DNA of 28,535 nucleotides from the NCBI GenBank assembly GCA_023264755.1, contig JAHFVB010000001.1:1-28535 (forward strand), in the 5' to 3' direction. The translations under genes and the position numbers were made by a program. The stretch's first letter is position 1; every line of letters starts with the position of its first letter. This document shows positions 22,343 through 28,535 of the stretch, piece after piece. The DNA is from Mycobacterium sp. Lineage in GTDB: Bacteria; Actinomycetota; Actinomycetes; Mycobacteriales; Mycobacteriaceae. The notes under the pieces are model-generated. The model saw only the letters and a program-made list of their open reading frames with translations. It was not told the origin of the DNA and ran no database searches.

Positions 22343-24630
22343 ACAATCTGCGCAGCGCGCTTGCGTACTCGCCAGGATGGACTGTCATTTCGCAACTGTT
22401 TGACTATTCGGTCGATCTGCGGGGCGCGCAACGCTGTGGGCCCAAGTTGCGAAAGAGTATTTAATGGCATGTAGATCCCCTCGCTCCGAAGGAATTCGGT
22501 CAGGCGCTCGATGGCCAAATCGGCGATCACGTCGTGTCGCTCGCAGATCGAACCCAAAGCACGGGTGACTGCGAACCGCACCATCGGATCCGAATCACTA
22601 CTCAGTGTGAAGATCATCGGCACCATCCAGTCCTGCAGCGACGTCGATGCGAGCATGGACAGATATCTGCCCGCTTGACGACGTCTTTGGCCATCAGGAC
22701 TCGCTGTCAGGGTTCGAAAGTGTTCAGCGGCTTGGTCGTTGGTGAGAAAGTTATAGGCGCTCGCGAAGCCAAGAGCCTCAACGAATACGGCCTCACCATA
22801 AGGCTCGGTAAACCCCCATCTGTCGGTCTCGGTGACAAGTGCTGCAAGGCGCTCCGAAAACCTCGATGCGAGTTCTGTCGACAGTGATGGCCGTTCGCTC
22901 ACAAGGACGTCGAGAGCGCGCGACTTAGAGCGTCGGGCAATGAGGGGGTCGGCTAGGAAATCGAGTAAAGCCGCCCATGCTTCGTCATCCGATGATCGAG
23001 ATAGAAGCACCGCGACGATCTCCGCCGGCTGCACAGTGCCCACCTTGTGAGTTCCGGCTGCCGCCTCTTTCGCCGCCCGCGCGAGGCCCGCTAGAGCCGC
23101 CCGCTTAGCTGACTGATGTACGTGGTCCGGCAAGGGCGTCTCGGTTCTGAGGTAGTGGTTGATGCTCTCAGCTAGCGCGCCCAAGGACGCATCGACACCT
23201 TCTATCAGCTCCGTGCTTACAGCCAATGCACTGCGGACAGCTGCCGCGGTGTCGGTCGTGCGCCCGTCAGTTTTCTGTGTCGTTGCAAGGGCAAGCCACC
23301 GCTCCTTCAGGTCGGCATCCACGTCAGCCCATTCGATGCGGCGAACGATTTTCGCAATCACAAAGTCGAAGGCCTGTTCACTAAGTCGCTCTGGGGTTGC
23401 GTATTCCAGGAGTTGTCTTGCGATCTCCCCTGCGGTCCCGGCTGCGGCTGCTAGCGCCGTGGCTGCGATCCACGCGTCTTCGTCTTTGGAGAAGTCAGCA
23501 TGCCAGTGAAGTGGCGCGGTAGTTGGACCTCCCCGACGAATCACTGACAGCACTCGAGTTAGCGCTTTAAATGACTCCGCGGGTGCCATGACCTCTGCTG
23601 CAGCCGCGAGAACAATCATCTCGCTGGTTCGAAGTGACCGATCGGAAGTTCGCATTGATTCGATGCGGCGCCCATCGGAAAGCAAGGCACTCATTGGACC
23701 GGCTACGGTCAAATCGTTCACAAGCAGCCGAAGCTCGGCGTCGGCTCCTGCCAGTCGAAGAAGCCGAAGGCCGTCATCGGCAACGGCCGCAGGCAGCGTC
23801 GGCATGAACCGAATTAGGCGCATTGCGGCGAGTTCTCGACGAGATCGATATACCTCGCGGTGCCCGAGGATCTCGAGCCGTAGGTTCTCGAAGTATTGGT
23901 CAGGGCCGTAGTCAGTCGAGATCGCGCGACTCAATTTGGTCTTGAAGGTGCTATCTAGCCATCGTCGATACTTGCCCAGTTGGTCATCTTGGAGCTCGTC
24001 GGTAACGTAACCCATGTCAAAAGAGGGCAGGCTGAGGCTGAAGCCGGCAGATGACGATTTGACGGCGCGGAGCAAGTTTTTGATCGCGGCATCGGGCGAA
24101 ACTTCGGAATTGTCCCGGAGGACAAGCTCGGGGGGCGAGCTGAATCGAACTAGCTCGCTTAGCCTCCGTACTTCGCTCAGGTTCGATTCAGTGGACTCAC
24201 CGATGTCGTTGTGGCGCAGTGCGCGCTGCTGCAGTAGCAGCATCCTGCACAGTTGGCCCGACGGGGACTGATCCTCAACGAAGTTTAGTGCAGCGTCGAG
24301 AATTTTTAAGCATTTCGATACATCATCGCTTTCGCTCAGAAGCGCGCATGCAACCAAAGTAAGTGCGGTGAGTTTCGCGAGGTCTTCGCGGGTGTCGTCG
24401 GTGGTCAGAGCTTCAACGAGTGTGTCCACGGCGGACTCGTTGCCGCCCATCGCGTCGTAAATGGCCCGAATCGCAATGTCCTCGACGGGTTCATTGAAAA
24501 TATGGTGCTGAGTCTGACCCTGCATCGCTTTGGCAAGCTCGGTAGTGGGTGCAGTTGGACCGTCCCCGGGATGCCCTCGCCGCGTGAGAAGGTCCGGTGC
24601 GATTACGGCTACGAGCCATGCAAGATTCAC
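22336..24630 (-). CDS. Large HEAT-like helical-repeat protein, function unknown
   Basis: A 764-residue protein made almost wholly of helices with no catalytic motif that I can see. The C-terminal part has HEAT/ARM-type units, for example SDPMVRFAVTRALGSICERH and SPSWRVRKRAAQIVN at the very end, and REDLAKLTALTLVACALLSE near residue 95. Alpha-solenoids of this kind bind proteins or nucleic acids and act as sensors or scaffolds in several defence systems. GTG 24630 is chosen because AGAGGA lies 8 bases upstream and because it starts one base after the hydrolase stop (TGAGGTG). A TTG at 24657 would overlap that gene. The spacing implies coupled expression in near-equal amounts with the hydrolase. 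Composition is richer in A+T than the flanking chromosome. Confidence 0.8.
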   Translation of the reverse strand: MNLAWLVAVIAPDLLTRRGHPGDGPTAPTTELAKAMQGQTQHHIFNEPVEDIAIRAIYDAMGGNESAVDTLVEALTTDDTREDLAKLTALTLVACALLSESDDVSKCLKILDAALNFVEDQSPSGQLCRMLLLQQRALRHNDIGESTESNLSEVRRLSELVRFSSPPELVLRDNSEVSPDAAIKNLLRAVKSSSAGFSLSLPSFDMGYVTDELQDDQLGKYRRWLDSTFKTKLSRAISTDYGPDQYFENLRLEILGHREVYRSRRELAAMRLIRFMPTLPAAVADDGLRLLRLAGADAELRLLVNDLTVAGPMSALLSDGRRIESMRTSDRSLRTSEMIVLAAAAEVMAPAESFKALTRVLSVIRRGGPTTAPLHWHADFSKDEDAWIAATALAAAAGTAGEIARQLLEYATPERLSEQAFDFVIAKIVRRIEWADVDADLKERWLALATTQKTDGRTTDTAAAVRSALAVSTELIEGVDASLGALAESINHYLRTETPLPDHVHQSAKRAALAGLARAAKEAAAGTHKVGTVQPAEIVAVLLSRSSDDEAWAALLDFLADPLIARRSKSRALDVLVSERPSLSTELASRFSERLAALVTETDRWGFTEPYGEAVFVEALGFASAYNFLTNDQAAEHFRTLTASPDGQRRRQAGRYLSMLASTSLQDWMVPMIFTLSSDSDPMVRFAVTRALGSICERHDVIADLAIERLTEFLRSEGIYMPLNTLSQLGPTALRAPQIDRIVKQLRNDSPSWRVRKRAAQIVN

Positions 24631-24631
24631 C

Positions 24632-26002
24632 TCAGGGGTCCTCTCGGTTGATGGCAATCTGAAGCGGGTGCTCCGCAGATGAATAGGTGTCGTCCTGAGA
24701 TAAAGTGGTGTGCTTTCTGTTTACTATTTCGGAAATGAATCCGCTGAGGCAAAGGCCTAATTGCTCGTCGCTGTCCGCGGAGCGGAAAGTCAACTGATAT
24801 GTTTGATTGTCTTGGTGTTCCATGTGAGCCAGCTCCATTAAAGCAGTCATCGATAAACTTTGATTGGGGCCCACCGAGATGGCTCTCGCATGGGAGCCTC
24901 CCTCGTCGTAGCGGCGTCGGAGTTCTTCGACTTTGCGTCTCGTCATCGGCCGACGCGCGATGAGGTCGTAAGAACGGTGCGCCGATACCAGCAGGTTCGG
25001 CTGAAACGTTGAACCTGAAACGAATCGATCTTCAACCTGTACACGTGGGGAGCCGGAGGATTGGATGATGGACTCGTAGGTCGGTCGCCAGGAGTCGTTC
25101 GCGTCGGCGTCTAGGAGGAAGTCGACGAGCACGAGGCTGTCGGGCGCGTGCGGGTGCGACGCTTGCCGCGCGTTCTCAGCGGCGTCGCGAATATCGGCTC
25201 GAAGTGATGCGATGTTGTCGACTATGTCCCTGACCCAGGTGACGACTTGGCTGTCTGGTTGTCGTGGCTTCACCACGTTCGTGTGGCCACGGTTGACCGC
25301 TGTTCGAACTTGGTCACCATCGACTACTAATGTTGCACTCGAGCGGTGGACGATCCGATCTAGTCCACCGACTATTGCCCAAAGGGGGATTTTATATTTC
25401 TGCGGGTCGATTTTGTCGCTATTCTTGGTGTCGACGTTCTCGCTAATGAATTTGCGGAGGGCTTGTTGATATCCGCTGTTTGGGGCTAGTTGATCGCTCT
25501 CACCTACAACGTCTCGGAGAACCGGGTATTCGGCAAGTCGTGAGCCGTCGAAAGGTGTGGCGATAAAGATGATGCCAGCGAGAACATCAAGAAGTCCGGG
25601 TTCTTCTTTGCGGTGAGTGACGTAGTTGCGCATCGCGTCGATCGAGATAAGTCCGCCCATGCTGTGTGCGACTATGTAGATTTCGTCGTATTGTTTTTTT
25701 GACAATTCATGAAGCCGTTCGGTAAGTATCTCGGCGACTTCGGGCACTGTTGGTCGTTGCAACCCCATGCGTCGGTGGCCGCTGAAATAGTCGAACAACG
25801 CAACGTCCATAGGTTCTCGCGACAGTTCATCAAAGACGAACCTTGGAAATTTTTTCCAAGTGGTGTACCCGTCACCTCCGAGCCCGTGAACGAAGATGAT
25901 CAAGCGTTGTGCGCGCCGATCGCCGGTGTGGCGGTGGAGGTTGAAGAACGCTTCATTGAAAGGAAATTCTTCGAAGAGTATCTGATCGCGCACGTAGACC
26001 AT
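24632..26002 (-). CDS. Alpha/beta hydrolase (lipase/SERAC1-like fold) with unknown C-terminal domain
   Basis: A 456-residue protein. Residues about 30-260 are an alpha/beta hydrolase: RLIIFVHGLGGDGYTTWKKF carries the oxyanion HG (39-40), Ser114 lies in VAHSMGGL (an A-x-S-x-G nucleophile elbow), Asp215 in GGLDRIV, and His240 in NRGHTNVV. The triad is complete. The HGLGG...TW start resembles the lipase-like domains of SERAC1 and of some bacterial defence or STAND proteins. Residues about 290-456 match nothing I recognise; they include SYDLIARRPMTRRKVEELRR and end in a cytosolic-looking tail. The ATG at 26002 shares one base with the upstream stop (TAATG), fixing the start; a frame to 26224 is an extension through that upstream gene. 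No signal peptide is seen. The substrate could be a membrane lipid, a protein or a nucleotide-linked ester. Confidence 0.85.
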   Translation of the reverse strand: MVYVRDQILFEEFPFNEAFFNLHRHTGDRRAQRLIIFVHGLGGDGYTTWKKFPRFVFDELSREPMDVALFDYFSGHRRMGLQRPTVPEVAEILTERLHELSKKQYDEIYIVAHSMGGLISIDAMRNYVTHRKEEPGLLDVLAGIIFIATPFDGSRLAEYPVLRDVVGESDQLAPNSGYQQALRKFISENVDTKNSDKIDPQKYKIPLWAIVGGLDRIVHRSSATLVVDGDQVRTAVNRGHTNVVKPRQPDSQVVTWVRDIVDNIASLRADIRDAAENARQASHPHAPDSLVLVDFLLDADANDSWRPTYESIIQSSGSPRVQVEDRFVSGSTFQPNLLVSAHRSYDLIARRPMTRRKVEELRRRYDEGGSHARAISVGPNQSLSMTALMELAHMEHQDNQTYQLTFRSADSDEQLGLCLSGFISEIVNRKHTTLSQDDTYSSAEHPLQIAINREDP

Positions 26003-26286
26003 TACCGAGCCGACCGTAATTCGACGCCGGCGTGTACCGAGATGGGACGTGTTGGCCGAGAGCTGTCGAGTCGGATGTACAGCCGGCAGGTCGGCCTGAT
26101 CACGAATCGGGCGTCCGCCGTGTCGCTTCGCCATGCGCCAGCGCTCGTTGGCATGCGCGCATCGGTCAGGCCGTAGTTCTTCGAGATGTTGACTACGTAG
26201 CCACCTGGGTGCGCCGCGAGCCAAGACAGGTAGCCGGCGTCATCGCCGCGGAGTTCGAGCGCGCGCAAAGCATCGTCCTCGACCAT
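26002..26286 (-). CDS. Small unknown protein, translationally coupled to the hydrolase
   Basis: A 94-residue protein. The N terminus GDDAGYLSWLAAHPGGYVVN resembles, from memory, a short conserved segment (YLxWLxAHPxGYVxN) seen in many actinobacterial hypothetical proteins, where it often continues into a Cys/His-containing region. Here the second half (from about residue 45) is Arg-rich with a single Cys and does not keep that pattern, so it may be truncated or frameshifted. The stop TAA shares its last base with the ATG of the hydrolase gene (TAATG). That favours real translation. ATG 26286 has a poor ribosome-binding site and lies 24 bases after the upstream gene. It may act as a partner or regulator of the hydrolase, which is a guess. 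Confidence 0.6.
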   Translation of the reverse strand: MVEDDALRALELRGDDAGYLSWLAAHPGGYVVNISKNYGLTDARMPTSAGAWRSDTADARFVIRPTCRLYIRLDSSRPTRPISVHAGVELRSAR

Positions 26287-26310
26287 GACTTGGAGCTTAC
26301 GAGGACAAGG

Positions 26311-28535
26311 TTAGTTTTGTCGGCGGCCGCAGCGGTTGGGACAGCCACTGCCGCGGGTGGTGCGCTTCGACACAACGGCCTCCCATTCGGTCCCGCACAT
26401 CGGACACAGCCACCACACCTTCTTGCTGCTGGCGGGCGCCACAGCATCGGGTGTGAGGTCACCGTTGCGGATGGGGTGCCATTCGGCCGCGACGTCAGGG
26501 TAACGGTCCGCAAGGGAGTTGCCGGGCTTTGGTCTACTGCGCGCCTCTACGCTGGCCTTGCGTCCGCATTCCGGGCAACCGACACCCGTTGCGCGGCTGC
26601 CGATCACCGCGTGCCAACTGTTGCCGCACACCGGGCAGGTCCACCACGCCTTTCGTCCGCTGCCGACGGTCACGTGCTCGGGGGACAGCGGGGCGTTCTT
26701 GACGTAATCCCACTCAGCGGCCAGGGTCGGCAACTCCGAGGCCAGCGATCGGGCCCGGGGTCGTCGGATTTCGTCCTCGGCCGCCGCGGCGGCCCAAGCA
26801 GCGTCGGTGGCGAGGTAGTGGTCGTGGTGTGCGGCGCGGTGACCCAGTTGATCGAGCATCGTGAGAACGGCCTTGGCGCGAACCACTTCTGAAGAGAATT
26901 TGGGAACGACGACGTCCCAAGGACCGATTGGTTGCAGCTCCTCCCGCACGCGGATGACCGTCCACCCGGCCGCGTTCAAGGCCGCCGTCTTCCGGTGGTC
27001 CTTCTCATGACCCTCGGGGGTCTTGTGAAACCTGTTGCCGTCGAACTCGATGACTACATTCCACGTAGGTGCGACCATGTCGCAGTTCAATGGTCTGCCC
27101 TTGGGCGGGCGGATGACCGTGTGCTCGACCTCGATGGGCACCCCGGCCGCTGTGAGCTCGTGGCGTAGCCGGATCTCCTCGGCGCTGGTGCCCCACAGGA
27201 TGCATTTCGGGCAGCCCCGCGCCTTGGTACGGTTGTTGATCATGGCCTGCCATTCGTGACCGCGGGCGCACAACCACCACGCCTTCCTACCGCTGTTGCC
27301 CGTGACATCGGCTGGGATAAGGTCGCCGTTGCGGGTGGGGTGCCACTGGCTGGTCAGCTCGTCGTCCTGCTCAGCCAATGACTGTCCTGAAGTTGGCTGC
27401 GCAAAAGCAACTGCTGACTGCTGGGTCGCACATGCCTTGCAACCGGAACCAACCGCGCGACTAACGATTTGGGCGTCCCACTCATTGCCGCAGTCGGGGC
27501 ACAACCACCAGGCGCGTTTGCCGCTTTTCGCGGTGACCATGGCCGGGTTGAGTTCTTGGTTGCGGGTGGGGTGCCATTGCGCGGCGAGTTCAGGCAGGCG
27601 CTCGGCCAGCGACTGGCCCGGCTTGGGTGCACCAAGCGCGGCGCCGGCGCGGCGCCGCCCGCACTTCGGGCAGCCCGAACCGCCGCGTGTCCGGCTGATG
27701 ATGATCGCCGACCATTCGTGTCCGCATGTCGGGCAGAGCCACCAGGCACGGACGTTGCTTGCCCAGCGAAAGTCGGCCGGGTGCAGTGCTCCGTTCTGGA
27801 CGGGATGCCATTGCGCTGCGACGTCGGGATAGCGTTCCGAAAGGGCGGTGCCAGGTGGGACTTTCGGGGGAGGCAGTGCCCGGTCGGAGTCTTCGAGGGG
27901 CGAGGCCTGCGGGGTCCCCGTGGGCAAATGACCGTCGCCTGTGTTGGGTCGGACGGCATGAGCACGGCGTCCTCGGCGACTGCATCCGGGGCAGCCAGCG
28001 CCGGCGGCGCGATTGCCCACCGATGCCTCCCAGTCCTTTGCGCAGTTGGCGCATCGCCACCATGCCGTCCGTTTTGCGGAGAACGCCACGTCGCTGGGTG
28101 TGAGGTCGCCGTTGTGGGTGGGATGCCATTCCGCGGCGACTGCAGGGTTGCGCTCGGCCAACGACCCGCCAGACTTCGGCTTGCGCAACGTGGCGTGCGC
28201 GCATTTGCGACACGAGCTGCCGCTGCTGCGGCTGGCGACCCAGATCTGCCACTCATGACCGCAGCGTCCGCACAGCCACCAAACCTTTTTGTTGCTGGCG
28301 TAGCCGACCGTTCCGGGAGTCAGGTTTCCGTTGCGACTGGGATGCCATTCGGCGGCGACGTCGGGGAAGCGCTCGGCCAGCGAATCACCTGGCTGGGGCA
28401 GGCTCTTCAGCCGCCCGGTTTCGCGGCGGGCACATGCTGGGCAGCCATGGCCGTGGGTGCGACTAGATACCCGCGCCTGCCAGACGTGACCACAGGCCGG
28501 GCACAGCCAGAACGCCTTCAGCTTCGCGCCGCCCG
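26311..28535 (-). CDS. Zinc-ribbon repeat protein (DUF4379-like) with inserted Vsr/DUF559-like nuclease domain; 5' end outside the window
   Basis: The frame stays open to the right edge, so at least 741 residues are present and the start is not seen; the ATG at 28188 is internal to the repeats. The unit is SLAERxPxxAAxWHP, NGxLTPxxV, then WWLCPxCGxEWxA, then R-x2-G-x-GCPxC. Eight units are seen at about 28432-28535 (partial), 28201-28383, 27982-28164, 27661-27846, 27430-27612, 27202-27381, 26566-26748 and 26314-26517. Between units six and seven (26839-27189) lies a PD-(D/E)xK-type domain: LNCDMVAP, then WNVVIEFDGNRFHK, then DHRKTAALNAAGWTVIRVRE, as in Vsr/DUF559 nucleases. Zinc-ribbon arrays likely bind nucleic acid, with the nuclease cutting it. 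This is the first visible gene of the cargo run. Unit six has C-x-R-GHEW in place of CPxCGHEW. Confidence 0.88.
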   Translation of the reverse strand, partial: GGAKLKAFWLCPACGHVWQARVSSRTHGHGCPACARRETGRLKSLPQPGDSLAERFPDVAAEWHPSRNGNLTPGTVGYASNKKVWWLCGRCGHEWQIWVASRSSGSSCRKCAHATLRKPKSGGSLAERNPAVAAEWHPTHNGDLTPSDVAFSAKRTAWWRCANCAKDWEASVGNRAAGAGCPGCSRRGRRAHAVRPNTGDGHLPTGTPQASPLEDSDRALPPPKVPPGTALSERYPDVAAQWHPVQNGALHPADFRWASNVRAWWLCPTCGHEWSAIIISRTRGGSGCPKCGRRRAGAALGAPKPGQSLAERLPELAAQWHPTRNQELNPAMVTAKSGKRAWWLCPDCGNEWDAQIVSRAVGSGCKACATQQSAVAFAQPTSGQSLAEQDDELTSQWHPTRNGDLIPADVTGNSGRKAWWLCARGHEWQAMINNRTKARGCPKCILWGTSAEEIRLRHELTAAGVPIEVEHTVIRPPKGRPLNCDMVAPTWNVVIEFDGNRFHKTPEGHEKDHRKTAALNAAGWTVIRVREELQPIGPWDVVVPKFSSEVVRAKAVLTMLDQLGHRAAHHDHYLATDAAWAAAAAEDEIRRPRARSLASELPTLAAEWDYVKNAPLSPEHVTVGSGRKAWWTCPVCGNSWHAVIGSRATGVGCPECGRKASVEARSRPKPGNSLADRYPDVAAEWHPIRNGDLTPDAVAPASSKKVWWLCPMCGTEWEAVVSKRTTRGSGCPNRCGRRQN

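Larger units (their letters stand above)
14640..28535. mobile_element. Integrative (probably mobilizable) element inserted at the tRNA 3' end; right end outside the window
   Basis: The region after the tRNA carries a tyrosine integrase, an excisionase-like HTH protein and a MobF relaxase. Between and after them are a toxin-antitoxin pair and unrelated cargo, some of it clearly richer in A+T than the flanking chromosome (for example 22340-26000, with runs such as eight T at 25690-25697). Integration into tRNA 3' ends is the normal habit of such integrases. I looked for a second copy of the tRNA 3' end and found none before 28535, so the right border is either outside or too diverged. No conjugation pilus, coupling protein or replication genes are seen. 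Confidence 0.7.

Noticed and set aside
22130-22388. Short open frames on both strands in the gap before the HEPN-type gene
   Set aside because: 63 and 69 codons, no ribosome-binding sites, no protein features, and one overlaps the end of the helical-repeat gene.
26005-26224. 74-residue N-terminal extension of the alpha/beta hydrolase
   Set aside because: It overlaps the small coupled gene in another frame, is Arg-rich and lacks features; ATG 26002 sits in a TAATG junction.
26311-28535. Regular repeats suggesting a CRISPR array
   Set aside because: The repeats are about 180-230 bases long, vary in DNA sequence and keep one reading frame; they encode zinc-ribbon units.

Overview
The window is high-GC actinobacterial DNA and almost certainly comes from a Mycobacterium (Mycolicibacterium-type) chromosome. 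The indicators are a yrbE/mce lipid-import operon, a PknF-type Ser/Thr kinase, several flavin monooxygenases, GTG/TTG starts, stop-start overlaps and -10 boxes that sit where leaderless transcripts would begin. No database search was possible. Names rest on motifs and on remembered families.

Bases 1-14487 look like chromosomal core or semi-core DNA. Read on the minus strand from about 8433 down to 1, there are two consecutive transcription units. The first is a tightly coupled five-gene operon: a diiron ferritin-like protein, a Baeyer-Villiger-type flavin monooxygenase (BVMO), an HSL-type esterase, a short-chain dehydrogenase and a MerR-family regulator. The FMO-esterase-SDR order resembles mymA-lipR-sadH of M. 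tuberculosis. The second is the start of an mce operon (yrbEA, yrbEB and the first mce gene, cut by the window edge). A nearly identical 23-bp box (21/23) lies upstream of both units. This suggests that import and oxidation of the same lipid or ketone are co-regulated. On the plus strand follow a second FMO (divergent from the first operon, with a changed BVMO fingerprint), a Tat-exported multicopper oxidase, an AhpD/CMD-like protein and a PknF-like membrane kinase.

A tRNA gene with anticodon CAT (14582-14655) marks a break. Everything after it looks like an integrated mobile element that runs past the right edge of the window. It holds an AbiEi/AbiEii toxin-antitoxin pair, a tyrosine integrase, a small excisionase-like HTH protein, a non-coding region that may hold an oriT, and a MobF relaxase-helicase. 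No type IV secretion gene is seen, so the element would be mobilizable rather than self-transmissible on this evidence.

The cargo at 21068-28535 is a minus-strand run of five genes with no obvious housekeeping role. They encode a protein with at least eight zinc-ribbon repeats carrying an inserted Vsr/DUF559-like nuclease domain; a 94-residue protein; an alpha/beta hydrolase with a Ser-Asp-His triad; a HEAT-like helical-repeat protein; and a protein ending in a HEPN-type R-x4-H motif. The three middle genes are joined by a 1-nt overlap and a 1-nt gap. This is the best candidate here for an undescribed system, probably anti-phage or anti-plasmid defence, but that function is inferred from context only.
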